A stretch of DNA of 64,000 bases from Stenotrophomonas sp. 57 (GCF_030291075.1 NZ_CP127407.1:2540001-2604000); one strand, 5' to 3'. Shown: positions 1 through 8,833, counted from the first letter of the stretch. Translations and numbers: made by a program. Notes: generated from the letters alone by a model not told the origin.

Positions 1-848
1 CTGCCCAATCGATCGGCGAAGCGACCTGCGAACGGTGCGGCCAGTGCGCCGGCTGCACCGGCAATACCGAACGCACCCGCCGCCGCACTGCCCAGGCCGA
101 GGCGTGCATGCAGCATCAATGCAAGCGTCGACCAGAACGCGCCGAAACCGACCGCGAGCAGCGACTGGCTTGCCACGGCAAGGCGCAGCTGCGGCTGCTC
201 GCGCCATAGCGCCAGCAGCGAGCCTAGCAGTGCGGGATAGCGCAGTGTGCTGGTCGGCGTGAAACGCGGCAGTGCGCGTGACAGCACCGCACCCATCAAC
301 GCCACCGATACCGCGGCCAGCACGAACTGCGTGCGCCAGCCCCAGGCTTCAGCCACCACGCCGCTGACCACCCGCGACAACAGGATGCCCAGCAACAGGC
401 CGGTCATCACCCGGCCGACGATCTGCCCGCGCTGCGCATCCGGTGCCAGCACCGCAGCGGCGGGTACGATGTCCTGCGCCAGCGTGGCCATCAATCCGAC
501 CAGCAGGCTGGCCATCAGCAGGCCTGGCAGGTGCCCAGCCATCGCGGCGGCGCCCAGTGCCAGCGCCAGCAGCGCGGACTTCAACAGGATCAGATGGCGG
601 CGGTCGAAGCGATCACCCAGCGGTGCCAGCAGCAGGATGCCCAGTGCGTAGCCGAGCTGGGTCAAGGTTGGCACCAGGCCCGCGGCGCGTTCACCGGCGC
701 CAAGGTCCTGGGCAATCAGGCCCAGCATCGGCTGGCAGTAGTACAGCGATGCGACCGAGAACCCGGCACCGCCCGCCATTGCCAGCACCAGCGGGGTGGA
801 GGGGGCTGTCGCCGGGTTGGTGGCCACGGAAAGCGAGGGAGTCGACAT
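1..848 (-). CDS. MFS transporter, C-terminus cut by window edge
   Basis: The reverse strand is open from an ATG at 848 to the first base of the window, so about 282 N-terminal codons are visible and the C-terminus lies outside. The translation starts MSTPSLSVATNP and contains a run of hydrophobic helices. The loop GDRFDRRHL after the second or third helix is the MFS signature-A region (G-D-R-x-D-R-R). The segment LYYCQPMLG in helix 1 is typical of the AraJ/NepI-like drug or sugar efflux group, so a proton-driven inner-membrane exporter is likely. It is divergent from the LysR gene at 941 with 92 bases between the start codons, so that regulator probably controls it. The substrate is unknown. 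Confidence 0.85.
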   Translation of the reverse strand, partial: MSTPSLSVATNPATAPSTPLVLAMAGGAGFSVASLYYCQPMLGLIAQDLGAGERAAGLVPTLTQLGYALGILLLAPLGDRFDRRHLILLKSALLALALGAAAMAGHLPGLLMASLLVGLMATLAQDIVPAAAVLAPDAQRGQIVGRVMTGLLLGILLSRVVSGVVAEAWGWRTQFVLAAVSVALMGAVLSRALPRFTPTSTLRYPALLGSLLALWREQPQLRLAVASQSLLAVGFGAFWSTLALMLHARLGLGSAAAGAFGIAGAAGALAAPFAGRFADRLG

Positions 849-940
849 GGGGCGTCCACTGAAGAAAGTGGACGTATCCTGCCGGTATTCGCCTTACGCC
901 TGTAGTAGGCTGAAATGCATATCCTTCATACGTTATACGC

Positions 941-1870
941 ATGACCGACCTCACCGCTGGCGCAGATCGACTGGATCTGCTGCGCACCTTCCTGCGCATC
1001 GTCGATGCGGGCAGCCTGTCTGCCGCCGCCGTGCAACTGGGCACCACCCAGCCAACGGTCAGCCGCCGCCTGCAGGCCCTGGAGCGGCAGCTCGGTCTGC
1101 GCCTGCTGCAGCGCTCCACCCACGGCCTGCAACTGACCGAGGACGGCCTGCGCTGCCAGCGTCATGCGCAGCGTGTGGTTGACGAATGGGAGTCGCTGCA
1201 GGCCGAACTGAACGGCGGACCGGAAACGCTGCGCGGACGCCTGCGGGTGATGGTGCCGCACGCCTTCGGCCAGGCGCAGCTGCTGCCGACCATGCTCGCG
1301 TTCCTCGCCCAGCACCCACAGCTGAGCCTGGAGTGGATCCTGGAAGATCGGCGCCCGGATTTCATCGCCGAAGGCATCGACTGCGCGGTGCGGGTCGGCC
1401 CGGTGGATGAGCCGCGCATGGTCGCACTGCCGCTGGCAGAAGTGCCGCGCATCGTCGTGGCAGCGCCCTCGCTGGCGGACGCCACGGCGGTCAGTACGCC
1501 GGAACAGGCACAGTCGCTGCCGTGGATCTCGCTGGTCACCTACTACCGCGAACGCCTGCTGCTGCATGATGCGCAGGGCCGGGCGCATACGCTGTCAATC
1601 AGCCCACGCCTGCTCAGCGACAACCTGTTCGTGGTACAGCAGGCTGCACGCGCCGGGCTGGGCGCAGCGGTGGTCTCGGCCTGGCTGGTGGCCGACGACC
1701 TTGCACAGGGGCGGCTGGTGCAGCTGCTGCCGGACTGGCAGGCACCGGCACTGCCGGTACACGTGGTATTTCCGGCCGCGCGCCAGCAGCCGCCGCGGCT
1801 GCGCGCCTTCATCGATGCGATGAAGGCCGCACTGCCGCAGCTGCACGGAATGCGGCCGGCGCCGCGCTAG
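941..1870 (+). CDS. LysR family transcriptional regulator
   Basis: This 309-residue protein has the LysR layout. A winged HTH lies at about residues 10-68 (segments SLSAAAVQLG and QPTVSRRLQALE), followed by a periplasmic-binding-protein-like effector domain. The length is normal for the family. Its start is 92 bases from the divergent MFS start, the usual arrangement for a LysR protein that controls a neighbouring transporter and its own gene from the shared spacer. An imperfect dyad (ATGCATA...TATACGCAT) runs up to its start codon and could be part of its operator. The inducer cannot be read from the sequence. Confidence 0.9.
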   Translation: MTDLTAGADRLDLLRTFLRIVDAGSLSAAAVQLGTTQPTVSRRLQALERQLGLRLLQRSTHGLQLTEDGLRCQRHAQRVVDEWESLQAELNGGPETLRGRLRVMVPHAFGQAQLLPTMLAFLAQHPQLSLEWILEDRRPDFIAEGIDCAVRVGPVDEPRMVALPLAEVPRIVVAAPSLADATAVSTPEQAQSLPWISLVTYYRERLLLHDAQGRAHTLSISPRLLSDNLFVVQQAARAGLGAAVVSAWLVADDLAQGRLVQLLPDWQAPALPVHVVFPAARQQPPRLRAFIDAMKAALPQLHGMRPAPR

Positions 1871-1886
1871 GTCACCGGCCGCATCA

Positions 1887-3344
1887 TCAATTGGCCTTCG
1901 CCGCCTCGGCATTCCACGCCGCGACCTTGGCCTTGGTATCGGCCAGCATCTTGTCCAGCGCGGCGCGGTCATACACGTTGCCGCGCAGGATCACGCTGTC
2001 GATCTTCTCGGTGGCGGCGATGTCCTGCAGCGGGTTGGCGGTCAACAGGACCAGGTCGGCGGCCTTGCCCCGCGCGACACCACCGTAACGGTCCATCTGG
2101 CCGAACCAGGCCGGGCCGGAACGGGTTGCGGCCGACAGCGCCTGCGGCGCGCTCAGGCCCTCCTTCACGAACAGCTGCAGTTCCTGGTGCAGGGCGATCC
2201 CCGGGAAGTTGAACGAATTGAGGAAGCCCGCATCGGTGCCGGCAATGATGGTCACGCCGGCCTCCTGCAGCATCGGCAGCACTGCAGCTACCTGGTGGTA
2301 CTGCGCATGGCGCGCTTCGATCTGCGCCGGCGTCGCCTTCGCCGCGCGGTCCACGCGCCACTGGTAGGTCGCACGCAGGCCGGGGCCGATGTAGGCCAGG
2401 TACGGGTCGTTGGCGTGGTCATCCTGGTCAAGGAAGTCGAGGATGCGGCCACCGTTGAGGGTCGGGGTCACGAACACGCCACGCTTGGCGAAATCACGGT
2501 AGGCAGGCATCGCCGTGTCACGGTCGAAGCTGGCGTCGAGGCGGCGGTTGGCTTCGGCGCGGTCGATGCGCCCGGCACCGAAGTCGGCGGCGATCTTCGC
2601 TTCGTCCTTGCTGCCGGCCTTGAATGCATAGTCCAGATGCTCGATCGAGGCCAGGCCTGCATCGACCGCCTGCTCCACGGTCAGCGCCATCGGGATGTGG
2701 CCCGACGCCTTGAATCCGGCCTTGCGCGCGGCACTGGCCGAGTACAGGAACAGTTCCGGCCTCAGCGTGCTGTCGGTGATCTTCACGAAATCGACCTTGT
2801 CGTGCTGCAGGCGGGCGATTGCCTTGTCGGCGTCGGCCTCGCTGCCCACTTCGATCGTGCCCTTCCAGACCGGCTTGATGCCTTCGATCTTCGCTCCGGA
2901 ACTGAGCAGGCGCGGGCCGAACAGGGTGCCCTTGGCGATCTCGCCACGCCACTGCAGCACCTGCTCGGGCAGATCGCCGGAACAGTCACGCACCGTGGTG
3001 ATGCCGTGCGCGATGTACAGCGGCAGCAGTGCCTTGTTTTCCTCGATCAGCGCCGGGCCACCGCCGAAATGCACGTGCATGTCCCACAGCCCCGGGATCA
3101 GGTACTTGCCCTTGGCATCGATCTGGCGGGTTGCGCTCCACTGGCTGCGCAGTTGTGCATCCGGGCCGACAGCGACGATGTCCTCGCCGCGGATCACCAC
3201 GCTCTGCCTGGCCAGGGTGCTGGCGTGCTCGACGTCGACCACGGTGGCATTGCGGATCAGCAGGTCGGCGCGCTCGGCGGCAGCGGCCGACAGTGGCGCC
3301 ACCGCAAGGAGGATGGCGAGGGACAACGGACGGGAACGGAACAT
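1887..3344 (-). CDS. Exported metal-dependent amidohydrolase
   Basis: The predicted 485-residue protein begins with a Sec signal peptide (MFRSRPLSLAILLAVAPLSAAAA), so it should act in the periplasm. The amidohydrolase metal ligands are visible in order: DMHVH near residue 90, SGHIP, the IEHLD segment and GTDAG. The composite beta-sandwich half (ADLLIRNATVVDVEH) precedes the barrel. This layout fits the imidazolonepropionase/prolidase-like branch that cleaves amides or dipeptides, but the substrate cannot be named. I chose the ATG at 3344, which has AGGA eight bases upstream; an in-frame ATG lies nine bases earlier. It lies 51 bases after the ankyrin lipoprotein gene on the same strand and may be cotranscribed with it. 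Confidence 0.85.
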   Translation of the reverse strand: MFRSRPLSLAILLAVAPLSAAAAERADLLIRNATVVDVEHASTLARQSVVIRGEDIVAVGPDAQLRSQWSATRQIDAKGKYLIPGLWDMHVHFGGGPALIEENKALLPLYIAHGITTVRDCSGDLPEQVLQWRGEIAKGTLFGPRLLSSGAKIEGIKPVWKGTIEVGSEADADKAIARLQHDKVDFVKITDSTLRPELFLYSASAARKAGFKASGHIPMALTVEQAVDAGLASIEHLDYAFKAGSKDEAKIAADFGAGRIDRAEANRRLDASFDRDTAMPAYRDFAKRGVFVTPTLNGGRILDFLDQDDHANDPYLAYIGPGLRATYQWRVDRAAKATPAQIEARHAQYHQVAAVLPMLQEAGVTIIAGTDAGFLNSFNFPGIALHQELQLFVKEGLSAPQALSAATRSGPAWFGQMDRYGGVARGKAADLVLLTANPLQDIAATEKIDSVILRGNVYDRAALDKMLADTKAKVAAWNAEAAKAN

Positions 3345-3395
3345 GGACAGCATCCTGGTGGGCACGCCCAGCGTGCGGGTGGAAGGGGTTGCGGT

Positions 3396-4097
3396 TCAGC
3401 GCACCGCGCCGTGCTGGCGGAGCAGGGTTTCGATTCCGGTGTAGCCGCGCTGGCGCGCGTGCGCCAGCGGCGTCACGCCGTCGCCGTCGGCCAGTTCCGG
3501 GTCGGCGCCGGCATCCAGCAGCAGCTGCACGATCTGCACGTGGCGCGCACCGCCATCGCCGAGCAGGATCGCTTCCAGCAGCGCGGTCCAGTGCAGCCGG
3601 TTGACATGGTCTACCGCTACGCCCGCGCGCAGCAGCGTACGTACCGTGGCGACGTGGCCGCGCTCGGCGGCTGGAATCAGTGCGGTGCCACCATAGCGGT
3701 TGGTGCTGCGCAGATCAGCGCCATGCACCAGGGTCATCGCCAGGATCTCATCCAGGCCGCGCGCACCGGCATACAGGTAGGCGCTGTCCTGCAACGCATC
3801 CTTGGCATTGACGTCGGCGCCGGCTTCGATCAGCTCACGCGCGGCATCCACGTTGTTGCCATGCGTGGCCAGCAGCAGCGCGGTGCGGCCCTGTCCATCG
3901 CGCGCCTCCAGCGTGGCGCCCTCCTCGATCGCCTGTCGCACCGCAGCAGCGTCACCGCGGCTGGCAGCATCACGCAGGCGGCCATCGACGTCGGCGTTGG
4001 ACGTTGCGGTGCAGGCCGGGGTGACCATGGCCAGCAGGCACAACAGCAGCACGCGCGCGAACGGTGCAGGCCAGCCAGGGGAACGATGGACGCGCAT
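3396..4097 (-). CDS. Ankyrin-repeat lipoprotein
   Basis: The 233-residue protein has an N-terminal hydrophobic stretch ending in a lipobox (MVTPAC), so a lipid-anchored periplasmic location is likely. The rest holds four to five ankyrin repeats, shown by repeated G-x-T-A-L and L-L-x-A-G-A-D motifs (for example GRTALLLATHGNNVDAARE and LLLDAGADPELADGDG). Ankyrin repeats bind protein partners and have no catalysis of their own. The start ATG at 4097 follows AGGAGA seven bases upstream. It precedes the exported amidohydrolase gene with a 51-base gap, so a role as a partner or inhibitor of that enzyme is conceivable but not shown. Confidence 0.85.
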   Translation of the reverse strand: MRVHRSPGWPAPFARVLLLCLLAMVTPACTATSNADVDGRLRDAASRGDAAAVRQAIEEGATLEARDGQGRTALLLATHGNNVDAARELIEAGADVNAKDALQDSAYLYAGARGLDEILAMTLVHGADLRSTNRYGGTALIPAAERGHVATVRTLLRAGVAVDHVNRLHWTALLEAILLGDGGARHVQIVQLLLDAGADPELADGDGVTPLAHARQRGYTGIETLLRQHGAVR

Positions 4098-4219
4098 GGC
4101 AGTGTCTCCTCATGTCCGTCACCACGGAGCACGGGGTGACGGTAGCAACAGCCGCGCATTGCCGGCCTCTGCCCTGCATGGTAGAAGTCGGCCTGGGTAT
4201 CCAGAAGTGAAATGTTCAA

Positions 4220-5101
4220 ATGCAAGACAGTGCCAAATCGAATAGAACCCTGTTCGAACTGGACCTGCTGCGGGCGCTGGTGATGGTGGCCGACTGCGGC
4301 AGCTTCACCACGGCGGCCACGCGCCTGCATTCGACCCAGTCCACAGTCAGCCAGAAGGTGCGGCGGCTGGAGGAACTGGCCGGGCATCGCCTGCTTGAAC
4401 GCGGCCACCGCGACGTTCACCCCACCGACGCCGGCCACACCCTGCTCGGCTACGCGCGGCGCATGCTCGACCTGAACGAGGAAATGGCACAGGCGTTGGC
4501 CGGTGCGATGGTGGAGACCGCCGTCCGCATCGGTGTGCCCGAGGATTTCGTCAACCCGCAGACCACGCGCATGCTGGCCGCCTTCAGCCGTCGCCACCCG
4601 CAGGTGAAGCTGGAGATCAGCAGCGGCCTCAGCCGTGACCTGGCGCAGGGCTTCGACCACGGCGAGCTGGACCTGGTGCTGGTCAAGCAGCGCCGCAACA
4701 GCCGCCAGGCGGTGCATTGCCGGCGCGAGCCGATGCACTGGATCGACAGCCTGCGCAGCAGCTGCCTGCAGCAGGAGCCGCTGCCGCTGGTCACGTTTCC
4801 TCCGCGAGGGTTGTACCGCGACGAGATGATCCACGCCGTGGAAGCGCTGGGCCTGCGCTGGCGCATCGCCTTCACCAGCTCGTCGCTGAGCGGCATCCAG
4901 GGCGCGGTGGCCGATGGCATCGGCATCAGCCTGCTGCCGCGCCGCGCGGTCAGCCGCGAGCACCGCATCATCGATGGCGAGCGTGAGCTGCCGGTGATCG
5001 ACAACTACGAAATCGGCCTGCTGCATCGTGCCGATGCCGATGAGGCCGTGCGCGCACTGGCCAGCGAGCTGTGGCGGCAGGTGCAACGCGAACCGGATTG
5101 A
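4220..5101 (+). CDS. LysR family transcriptional regulator
   Basis: The 293-residue protein carries a LysR HTH at about residues 13-70 (FTTAATRLHSTQSTVSQKVRRLEE) and a substrate-binding effector domain. It is divergent from the ankyrin/amidohydrolase pair with a 122-base spacer. That spacer contains the small dyad TGAAATGTTCA at 4208-4218, immediately before the start codon, so control of the divergent pair and autoregulation are both plausible. Length and domain order are normal. The ligand is unknown. Confidence 0.88.
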   Translation: MQDSAKSNRTLFELDLLRALVMVADCGSFTTAATRLHSTQSTVSQKVRRLEELAGHRLLERGHRDVHPTDAGHTLLGYARRMLDLNEEMAQALAGAMVETAVRIGVPEDFVNPQTTRMLAAFSRRHPQVKLEISSGLSRDLAQGFDHGELDLVLVKQRRNSRQAVHCRREPMHWIDSLRSSCLQQEPLPLVTFPPRGLYRDEMIHAVEALGLRWRIAFTSSSLSGIQGAVADGIGISLLPRRAVSREHRIIDGERELPVIDNYEIGLLHRADADEAVRALASELWRQVQREPD

Positions 5102-5164
5102 CCACCGCACCTGAGGTGGTGCCGGCCGCTGGCCCGCAACCTCGACCGCTGCATTGCCCGGCGT

Positions 5165-5205
5165 GGGGTCAGATCCGCTTTCCATAGGAGAACGGATCTG
5201 ACCCC
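5165..5205. repeat. Perfect 13-bp palindromic element, GGGGTCAGATCCG type
   Basis: GGGGTCAGATCCG at 5165-5177 is repeated in exact inverse at 5193-5205, with a 15-base loop. It is not preceded by GTAG, so it differs from the SMAG repeats. It lies 63 bases after the LysR gene and could fold as an RNA hairpin. No T-run follows, so a simple intrinsic terminator is doubtful. Just before it, 5115-5145 holds a degenerate GTGGTGCCGGCCGCTGGCC palindrome that looks like a decayed SMAG copy. Confidence 0.75.
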
Positions 5206-5317
5206 GACGTGCGTGGATCTCGCGCATTGATCATCGATATCTGATCAATCCGGCTGCACGGCCGGCAACGTCGCCTCGTAGAGTGCCTGTTGTTTCCGTG
5301 CTCCACGGCGCCTTGCC

Positions 5318-5755
5318 ATGTCCGACGAAGTTCCCACCCGTTTCGATCCCCTGCCCGCTGCCCTGCAGACGCATCTGCAGCACCAGCGTGGACTGATCGC
5401 CGCACGCGTGGCTGCCAGCTTCCCGACGTTGCCGGTACAGTGGCCGCTGACCGCCAGCACATTGCAACGGGTGGTCGACGCCGAGCTGATCGATCGTGAC
5501 GATTGTGCCGGCTGGGAAGCGCTGGGCGTGGCGTTCGGTGACACCCTGGCCCAGCGCGTGCCGGGCCTGGCCTGGATGCAGGTGACCGATGCCTGGGGCA
5601 TCGACGCGGTACTGCGCTATGCCGACAGCAGCCTGCAGATCGGCGCCAGCACGCTGCTGCTCAAGCGCGTCGAACAGGGCGAGGTCATCGACATCGCCCA
5701 TCTACTGGCGTGGCTTGAGGAATTCGTCGCTACCCGCGCTGACGATTACGCCTGA
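5318..5755 (+). CDS. Small cytoplasmic protein, DUF3806-like
   Basis: The 145-residue protein has no signal peptide or membrane segment. The central part (GWEALGVAFGDTL, LAWMQVTDAWGIDAVLRY and LLLKRVEQGEVIDI) reads like the DUF3806 family, from memory of the family pattern, with its conserved tryptophans and an L-x-K-R-V-E motif. The function of that family is not known. The gene stands alone: the LysR upstream ends 216 bases away behind repeats, and the next gene converges on it. Confidence 0.7.
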   Translation: MSDEVPTRFDPLPAALQTHLQHQRGLIAARVAASFPTLPVQWPLTASTLQRVVDAELIDRDDCAGWEALGVAFGDTLAQRVPGLAWMQVTDAWGIDAVLRYADSSLQIGASTLLLKRVEQGEVIDIAHLLAWLEEFVATRADDYA

Positions 5756-5804
5756 AAAGCCGCCAAGCATGGCTCGGCACTACAGGGGGTGGCGCGGCGT
5801 GGAT

Positions 5805-6965
5805 CTACAGCCAGCGACCATCAACCACCACGCGGCGCTCCACCGGCACCGCCGCCACCGCGGCCGGGCCGTGGTCGGCACGCACCGCCACGAAAGTGGC
5901 TGGCTGGCCTTCGGCAATACCATGCTGCGGCAGGCCGATCGCCTGCGCGGCATGGGTGGTGACCATGTCCAGCGCCAGCATCAGGTCGGCGTCGGTGTAG
6001 AAGCCGGACCGGTAGCCCAGCAGCATCGCCCGCTGCAGCAGGTCGCCATTGCCATACGGCCACCAGCAGTCACGGATGTTGTCGTTGCCGGCGAACACGC
6101 GCACACCGGCATCATGCAGCGCACGCAGCGGCGGGAACGGATGATCGCCCGGCGCGTTGCTCATGATCGCCACACCCGCCGTGGCCAGTGCTTCGCCCGC
6201 CTGTAGCGCGCGCGCCAGTGGCACGTCGCCCAGCGCATAGGCATGGCTGACCGCAACGCGCCCCTGCAGGCCGGCGGCCCGTGTCCGCGCGGCGATGCGC
6301 AGCAGCTGGGCCAGGCCGGTTTCGCCCGGCTCGTGCAGATGGATGTCCAGCTGCACACCGTAGCGCTCGGCCAGGCCGAACAGCAGCGCCAGCTGGCCTT
6401 CGGCATCGCCGTCCAGGGTCGTCGGATCGATGCCGCCCAGCACTTCCACGCCAGCGGCGAGGGCCTGCTCCAGCACCGCGGCGGTGCCCGCACAGGAAAT
6501 CACGCCCGCCTGCGGGAACGCCACCAGTTGGATGCGCATGATGTCGGCACAGCGCAGTGCGGCCTCGCGTACCGCTTCAAGGTGGCGCACGCCGGTGCTG
6601 CCATCGATATCGACGTGACAGCGCATCGCCACGGTACCGAAAGCACTGCATTGGCGGATCAGCGCCTCGGCACGGTCAACCATCGGTGACGCACCCGCCA
6701 CAGCCGCCTTCTCCACCGCCAGCCGCTCACGCAGGGTGTTCACCGGCTGGTGCGGGTGCCAACGGTCGCCGACAAAGCTCTTGTCGAGGTGGATGTGGCC
6801 GTCGACCAGGCCGGGCAGCACCGCGAAGCCCTCCAGATCCACGCATTCCGTCCCGTCCGCCGGCGCGGCCTCGCCATTGAGGCCGCTGATGCGGCCATCA
6901 CGGATATGGAAATGCAGCGGCGCACCGTTGCGGTCGACACCGCCATGGACGAACTGGAGGGTCAT
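5805..6965 (-). CDS. Cytosine deaminase-like amidohydrolase
   Basis: The 386-residue protein has the metal-binding HxH of the amidohydrolase superfamily in DGHIHLDKSF (His57 and His59). Further along are MRCHVDID, the HLHE segment and GNDNIRDCWWPYGNGDLL. The order and the DKSF/GNDNIRD pattern fit the CodA-like branch (cytosine deaminase, N-isopropylammelide or creatinine-type deaminases). It lacks a signal peptide and should be cytoplasmic. I chose the ATG at 6965 because the following MTLQFVHGG aligns with a typical beta-sandwich start. A longer reading from 7049 has no family-like residues. The exact substrate is uncertain. Confidence 0.82.
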   Translation of the reverse strand: MTLQFVHGGVDRNGAPLHFHIRDGRISGLNGEAAPADGTECVDLEGFAVLPGLVDGHIHLDKSFVGDRWHPHQPVNTLRERLAVEKAAVAGASPMVDRAEALIRQCSAFGTVAMRCHVDIDGSTGVRHLEAVREAALRCADIMRIQLVAFPQAGVISCAGTAAVLEQALAAGVEVLGGIDPTTLDGDAEGQLALLFGLAERYGVQLDIHLHEPGETGLAQLLRIAARTRAAGLQGRVAVSHAYALGDVPLARALQAGEALATAGVAIMSNAPGDHPFPPLRALHDAGVRVFAGNDNIRDCWWPYGNGDLLQRAMLLGYRSGFYTDADLMLALDMVTTHAAQAIGLPQHGIAEGQPATFVAVRADHGPAAVAAVPVERRVVVDGRWL

Positions 6966-7148
6966 CGGGAACTCCCGGAATGCCAAGACTGCCGCCATCG
7001 TGCGCCCCGCTGCACCCATCGACCAACGAAATATCTGGATGGCACGCATTCACCAGGACGATGATTGCGCCTGCGACAACCGGTCGCAGCCACGCCGTGC
7101 ACACCCCTGAACAGGTAACATGGGCGCCTGTTTCCGTTGTGATGCCGC

Positions 7149-7790
7149 ATGGGCCCGTCCGACCGCCACGATCGCCTCCGCCGCTGGCAGGCCGCATCCC
7201 TGCTTGCCGCCGCCCCGATCGCCAGCTTGTCCGCCACTGATGCTGCGGCCGCTGCACCGCTGCAGTCGCCGCCGGGCCAGCAGCGCATCGCACCGGCTGC
7301 ACTGGTCGAGCGCCTGCACCAGCGCGTGCTGTCCGGGCAGAGCGCCACCGCCACGCTGGAACACTGGTGCGCCGAACATGGGCTGGCCGAACAAGCCCGG
7401 GTGCGCGCGGTGCGCGTGCACGGCCAGGACAAGCCTGCCCCCGCCGACGTTCTGCAGGCGCTGGGCGCGAAGCCGGGTACCGAACTGCGCTATCGCCGCG
7501 TACAGCTGGTCTGCGGCAGCCGCGTGCTGTCCGAGGCCGACAACTGGTACCTGCCTGGCCACCTCAGCCCGGCCATGAACCAGGTGCTGGACAGCACCGA
7601 CGAACCGTTCGGTCGCGTGGTCGGCCCGCTCGGTTTCCAGCGCCAGACCCTGGCTGACCAGACGTTCTGGCCTCCGCGGGGCGAAGGCGATCACGGCGTG
7701 ATCCTGGAAGTGCGCGCCCTGCTGCGCGACCGCCAGCAGCAGCCTTTCAGCTACGTCATCGAGTCGTACCTGGTGCAAGTGCTGCCTTGA
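7149..7790 (+). CDS. Exported chorismate-lyase/UTRA-fold-like protein
   Basis: The 213-residue protein starts with an arginine-rich stretch and a hydrophobic core ending in an alanine-rich region, so it is probably exported; RRW before the core is faintly Tat-like. From about residue 105 the pattern ELRYRRVQLVCGSRVL, then a mid-domain FGRVVGPLGF, then the closing strands VILEVRALL and FSYVIESYLVQVL resembles the chorismate lyase/UTRA fold. The fold assignment is my reading of strand pattern and motifs, and no catalytic residue can be confirmed. A role in the periplasm would be unusual for this fold. It is transcribed away from the deaminase gene. Confidence 0.6.
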   Translation: MGPSDRHDRLRRWQAASLLAAAPIASLSATDAAAAAPLQSPPGQQRIAPAALVERLHQRVLSGQSATATLEHWCAEHGLAEQARVRAVRVHGQDKPAPADVLQALGAKPGTELRYRRVQLVCGSRVLSEADNWYLPGHLSPAMNQVLDSTDEPFGRVVGPLGFQRQTLADQTFWPPRGEGDHGVILEVRALLRDRQQQPFSYVIESYLVQVLP

Positions 7791-7837
7791 CCGAGGCAGC
7801 GCCGGCCCAGACGCGGGCGCTGCCCAACCATGCCAGC

Positions 7838-8479
7838 CTATTGGTTGGTGATCATCGAACGGGCAGCAGGATCGGTGGAAAACACGAACCTTCCCTCATG
7901 GTTCCGCTGGTCGAGCTTCTTGCTCAGGCCCGAGAAACTGTAGGTGGGCGCAGCAGCGTCCAATCCAAACTTTTCGGTCCAGGCTTCGTACGCTTCAGCC
8001 GATCGGGTACGCACCGAACCGATGCACAGACTGTACCCACACGCAAATTCACCCAGGGATTCGTCCTTGCCGAGGCTGCGTGCAATCGCCTGCCTGTAGT
8101 GGGCGGTCAGGTCCTGCGCTTCAGGACGCTTCCCGGCATCATCGGCAAACGCCCGGACTGTCTTTTCGAAGACCTTGTCGGATGCGAGGATGGCATCACT
8201 CTGCTCCACGGACAGTGCACCGTCCTGCAGCATTGCACTTTCTGCAGCCAGATAAGGCGAATCCCCAGCGGACATGCCTCCCCCAGCAGATGACGGAATC
8301 GTTCCGCGCGCGCTTGTAGCCGTTGCAGGCGCCACCTCCTGGCCACTGCCCGCGTTCCGTACGGCGGCAGATGACGACCCGGCGTTCGCCTGTGCGGTTC
8401 CACCCGCTGCCACATCTTCCTGCGCGCACCCCGCTACACATACGGCTGCCATCGTGATCAAAAGTACTCGTGCATCCAT
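7838..8479 (-). CDS. Putative lipoprotein of unknown function
   Basis: The ATG at 8479 gives 213 residues that begin MDARVLLITMAAVCVAGC, a signal peptide with lipobox VAGC. AAGGAG lies nine bases upstream, which favours this start over the in-frame GTG at 8497. After a serine/alanine-rich linker comes a helical region (KVFEKTVRAFADDAGKRPEAQ), then a segment with two cysteines (FACGYSLCIGSV) and a C-terminal YSFSGLSKK part. I do not recognise a family. It may be coregulated with the small exported protein just upstream on the same strand. Confidence 0.7.
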   Translation of the reverse strand: MDARVLLITMAAVCVAGCAQEDVAAGGTAQANAGSSSAAVRNAGSGQEVAPATATSARGTIPSSAGGGMSAGDSPYLAAESAMLQDGALSVEQSDAILASDKVFEKTVRAFADDAGKRPEAQDLTAHYRQAIARSLGKDESLGEFACGYSLCIGSVRTRSAEAYEAWTEKFGLDAAAPTYSFSGLSKKLDQRNHEGRFVFSTDPAARSMITNQ

Positions 8480-8561
8480 GTTCCGCTTCTCCTTCACGCT
8501 CGTTGTCCGGCCCCCGTAGAGGCCGGATTCAAACCGGTACTACCTGCCGCGCAGGCCGCAG

Positions 8562-8780
8562 TTACTCCTCGGGCGGAGGCGTTCGGATCACGCGGGTTAC
8601 GCGCCCGCCACAACAGTCCGTCACGGTGTAGCCACCGTTGCCATTGGTCTGCACGACGCAGCTTGACGTGCAGGTATAGCGCGCACCATTGACGGTTACC
8701 GAATCTCCCGCCGATGCCGTTCCACTGGCCATGGCGAGTCCACCCAACAGGATCGGACTTACGATGAGGCTTGCCTTCAT
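8562..8780 (-). CDS. Small secreted cysteine-containing protein
   Basis: The start at 8780 follows AAGGAGA and yields 72 residues. A signal peptide (MKASLIVSPILLGGLAMASGTASA) leaves a mature peptide of about 48 residues. It has four cysteines (YTCTSSC and DCCGG), a glycine-rich middle (NGNGGY) and an acidic, proline-rich tail. Four cysteines in so short a secreted chain suggest disulfide bonding. I recognise no family. A plausible promoter lies upstream (-35 TTGACC at 8862-8857 and -10 TAGTTT at 8839-8834 on the reverse strand). Confidence 0.7.
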   Translation of the reverse strand: MKASLIVSPILLGGLAMASGTASAGDSVTVNGARYTCTSSCVVQTNGNGGYTVTDCCGGRVTRVIRTPPPEE

Positions 8781-8833
8781 TGATCTCTCCTTGACTCTGG
8801 CGGTTTGCAATGCTGGGTCACTCCAGCAGCTGG

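Noticed and set aside
2187..4139. Long forward open frame of 650 codons
   Set aside because: It runs antisense through the amidohydrolase and ankyrin genes, which have clear domains. Its Gln/Gly/Arg-rich composition is typical of high-GC shadows.
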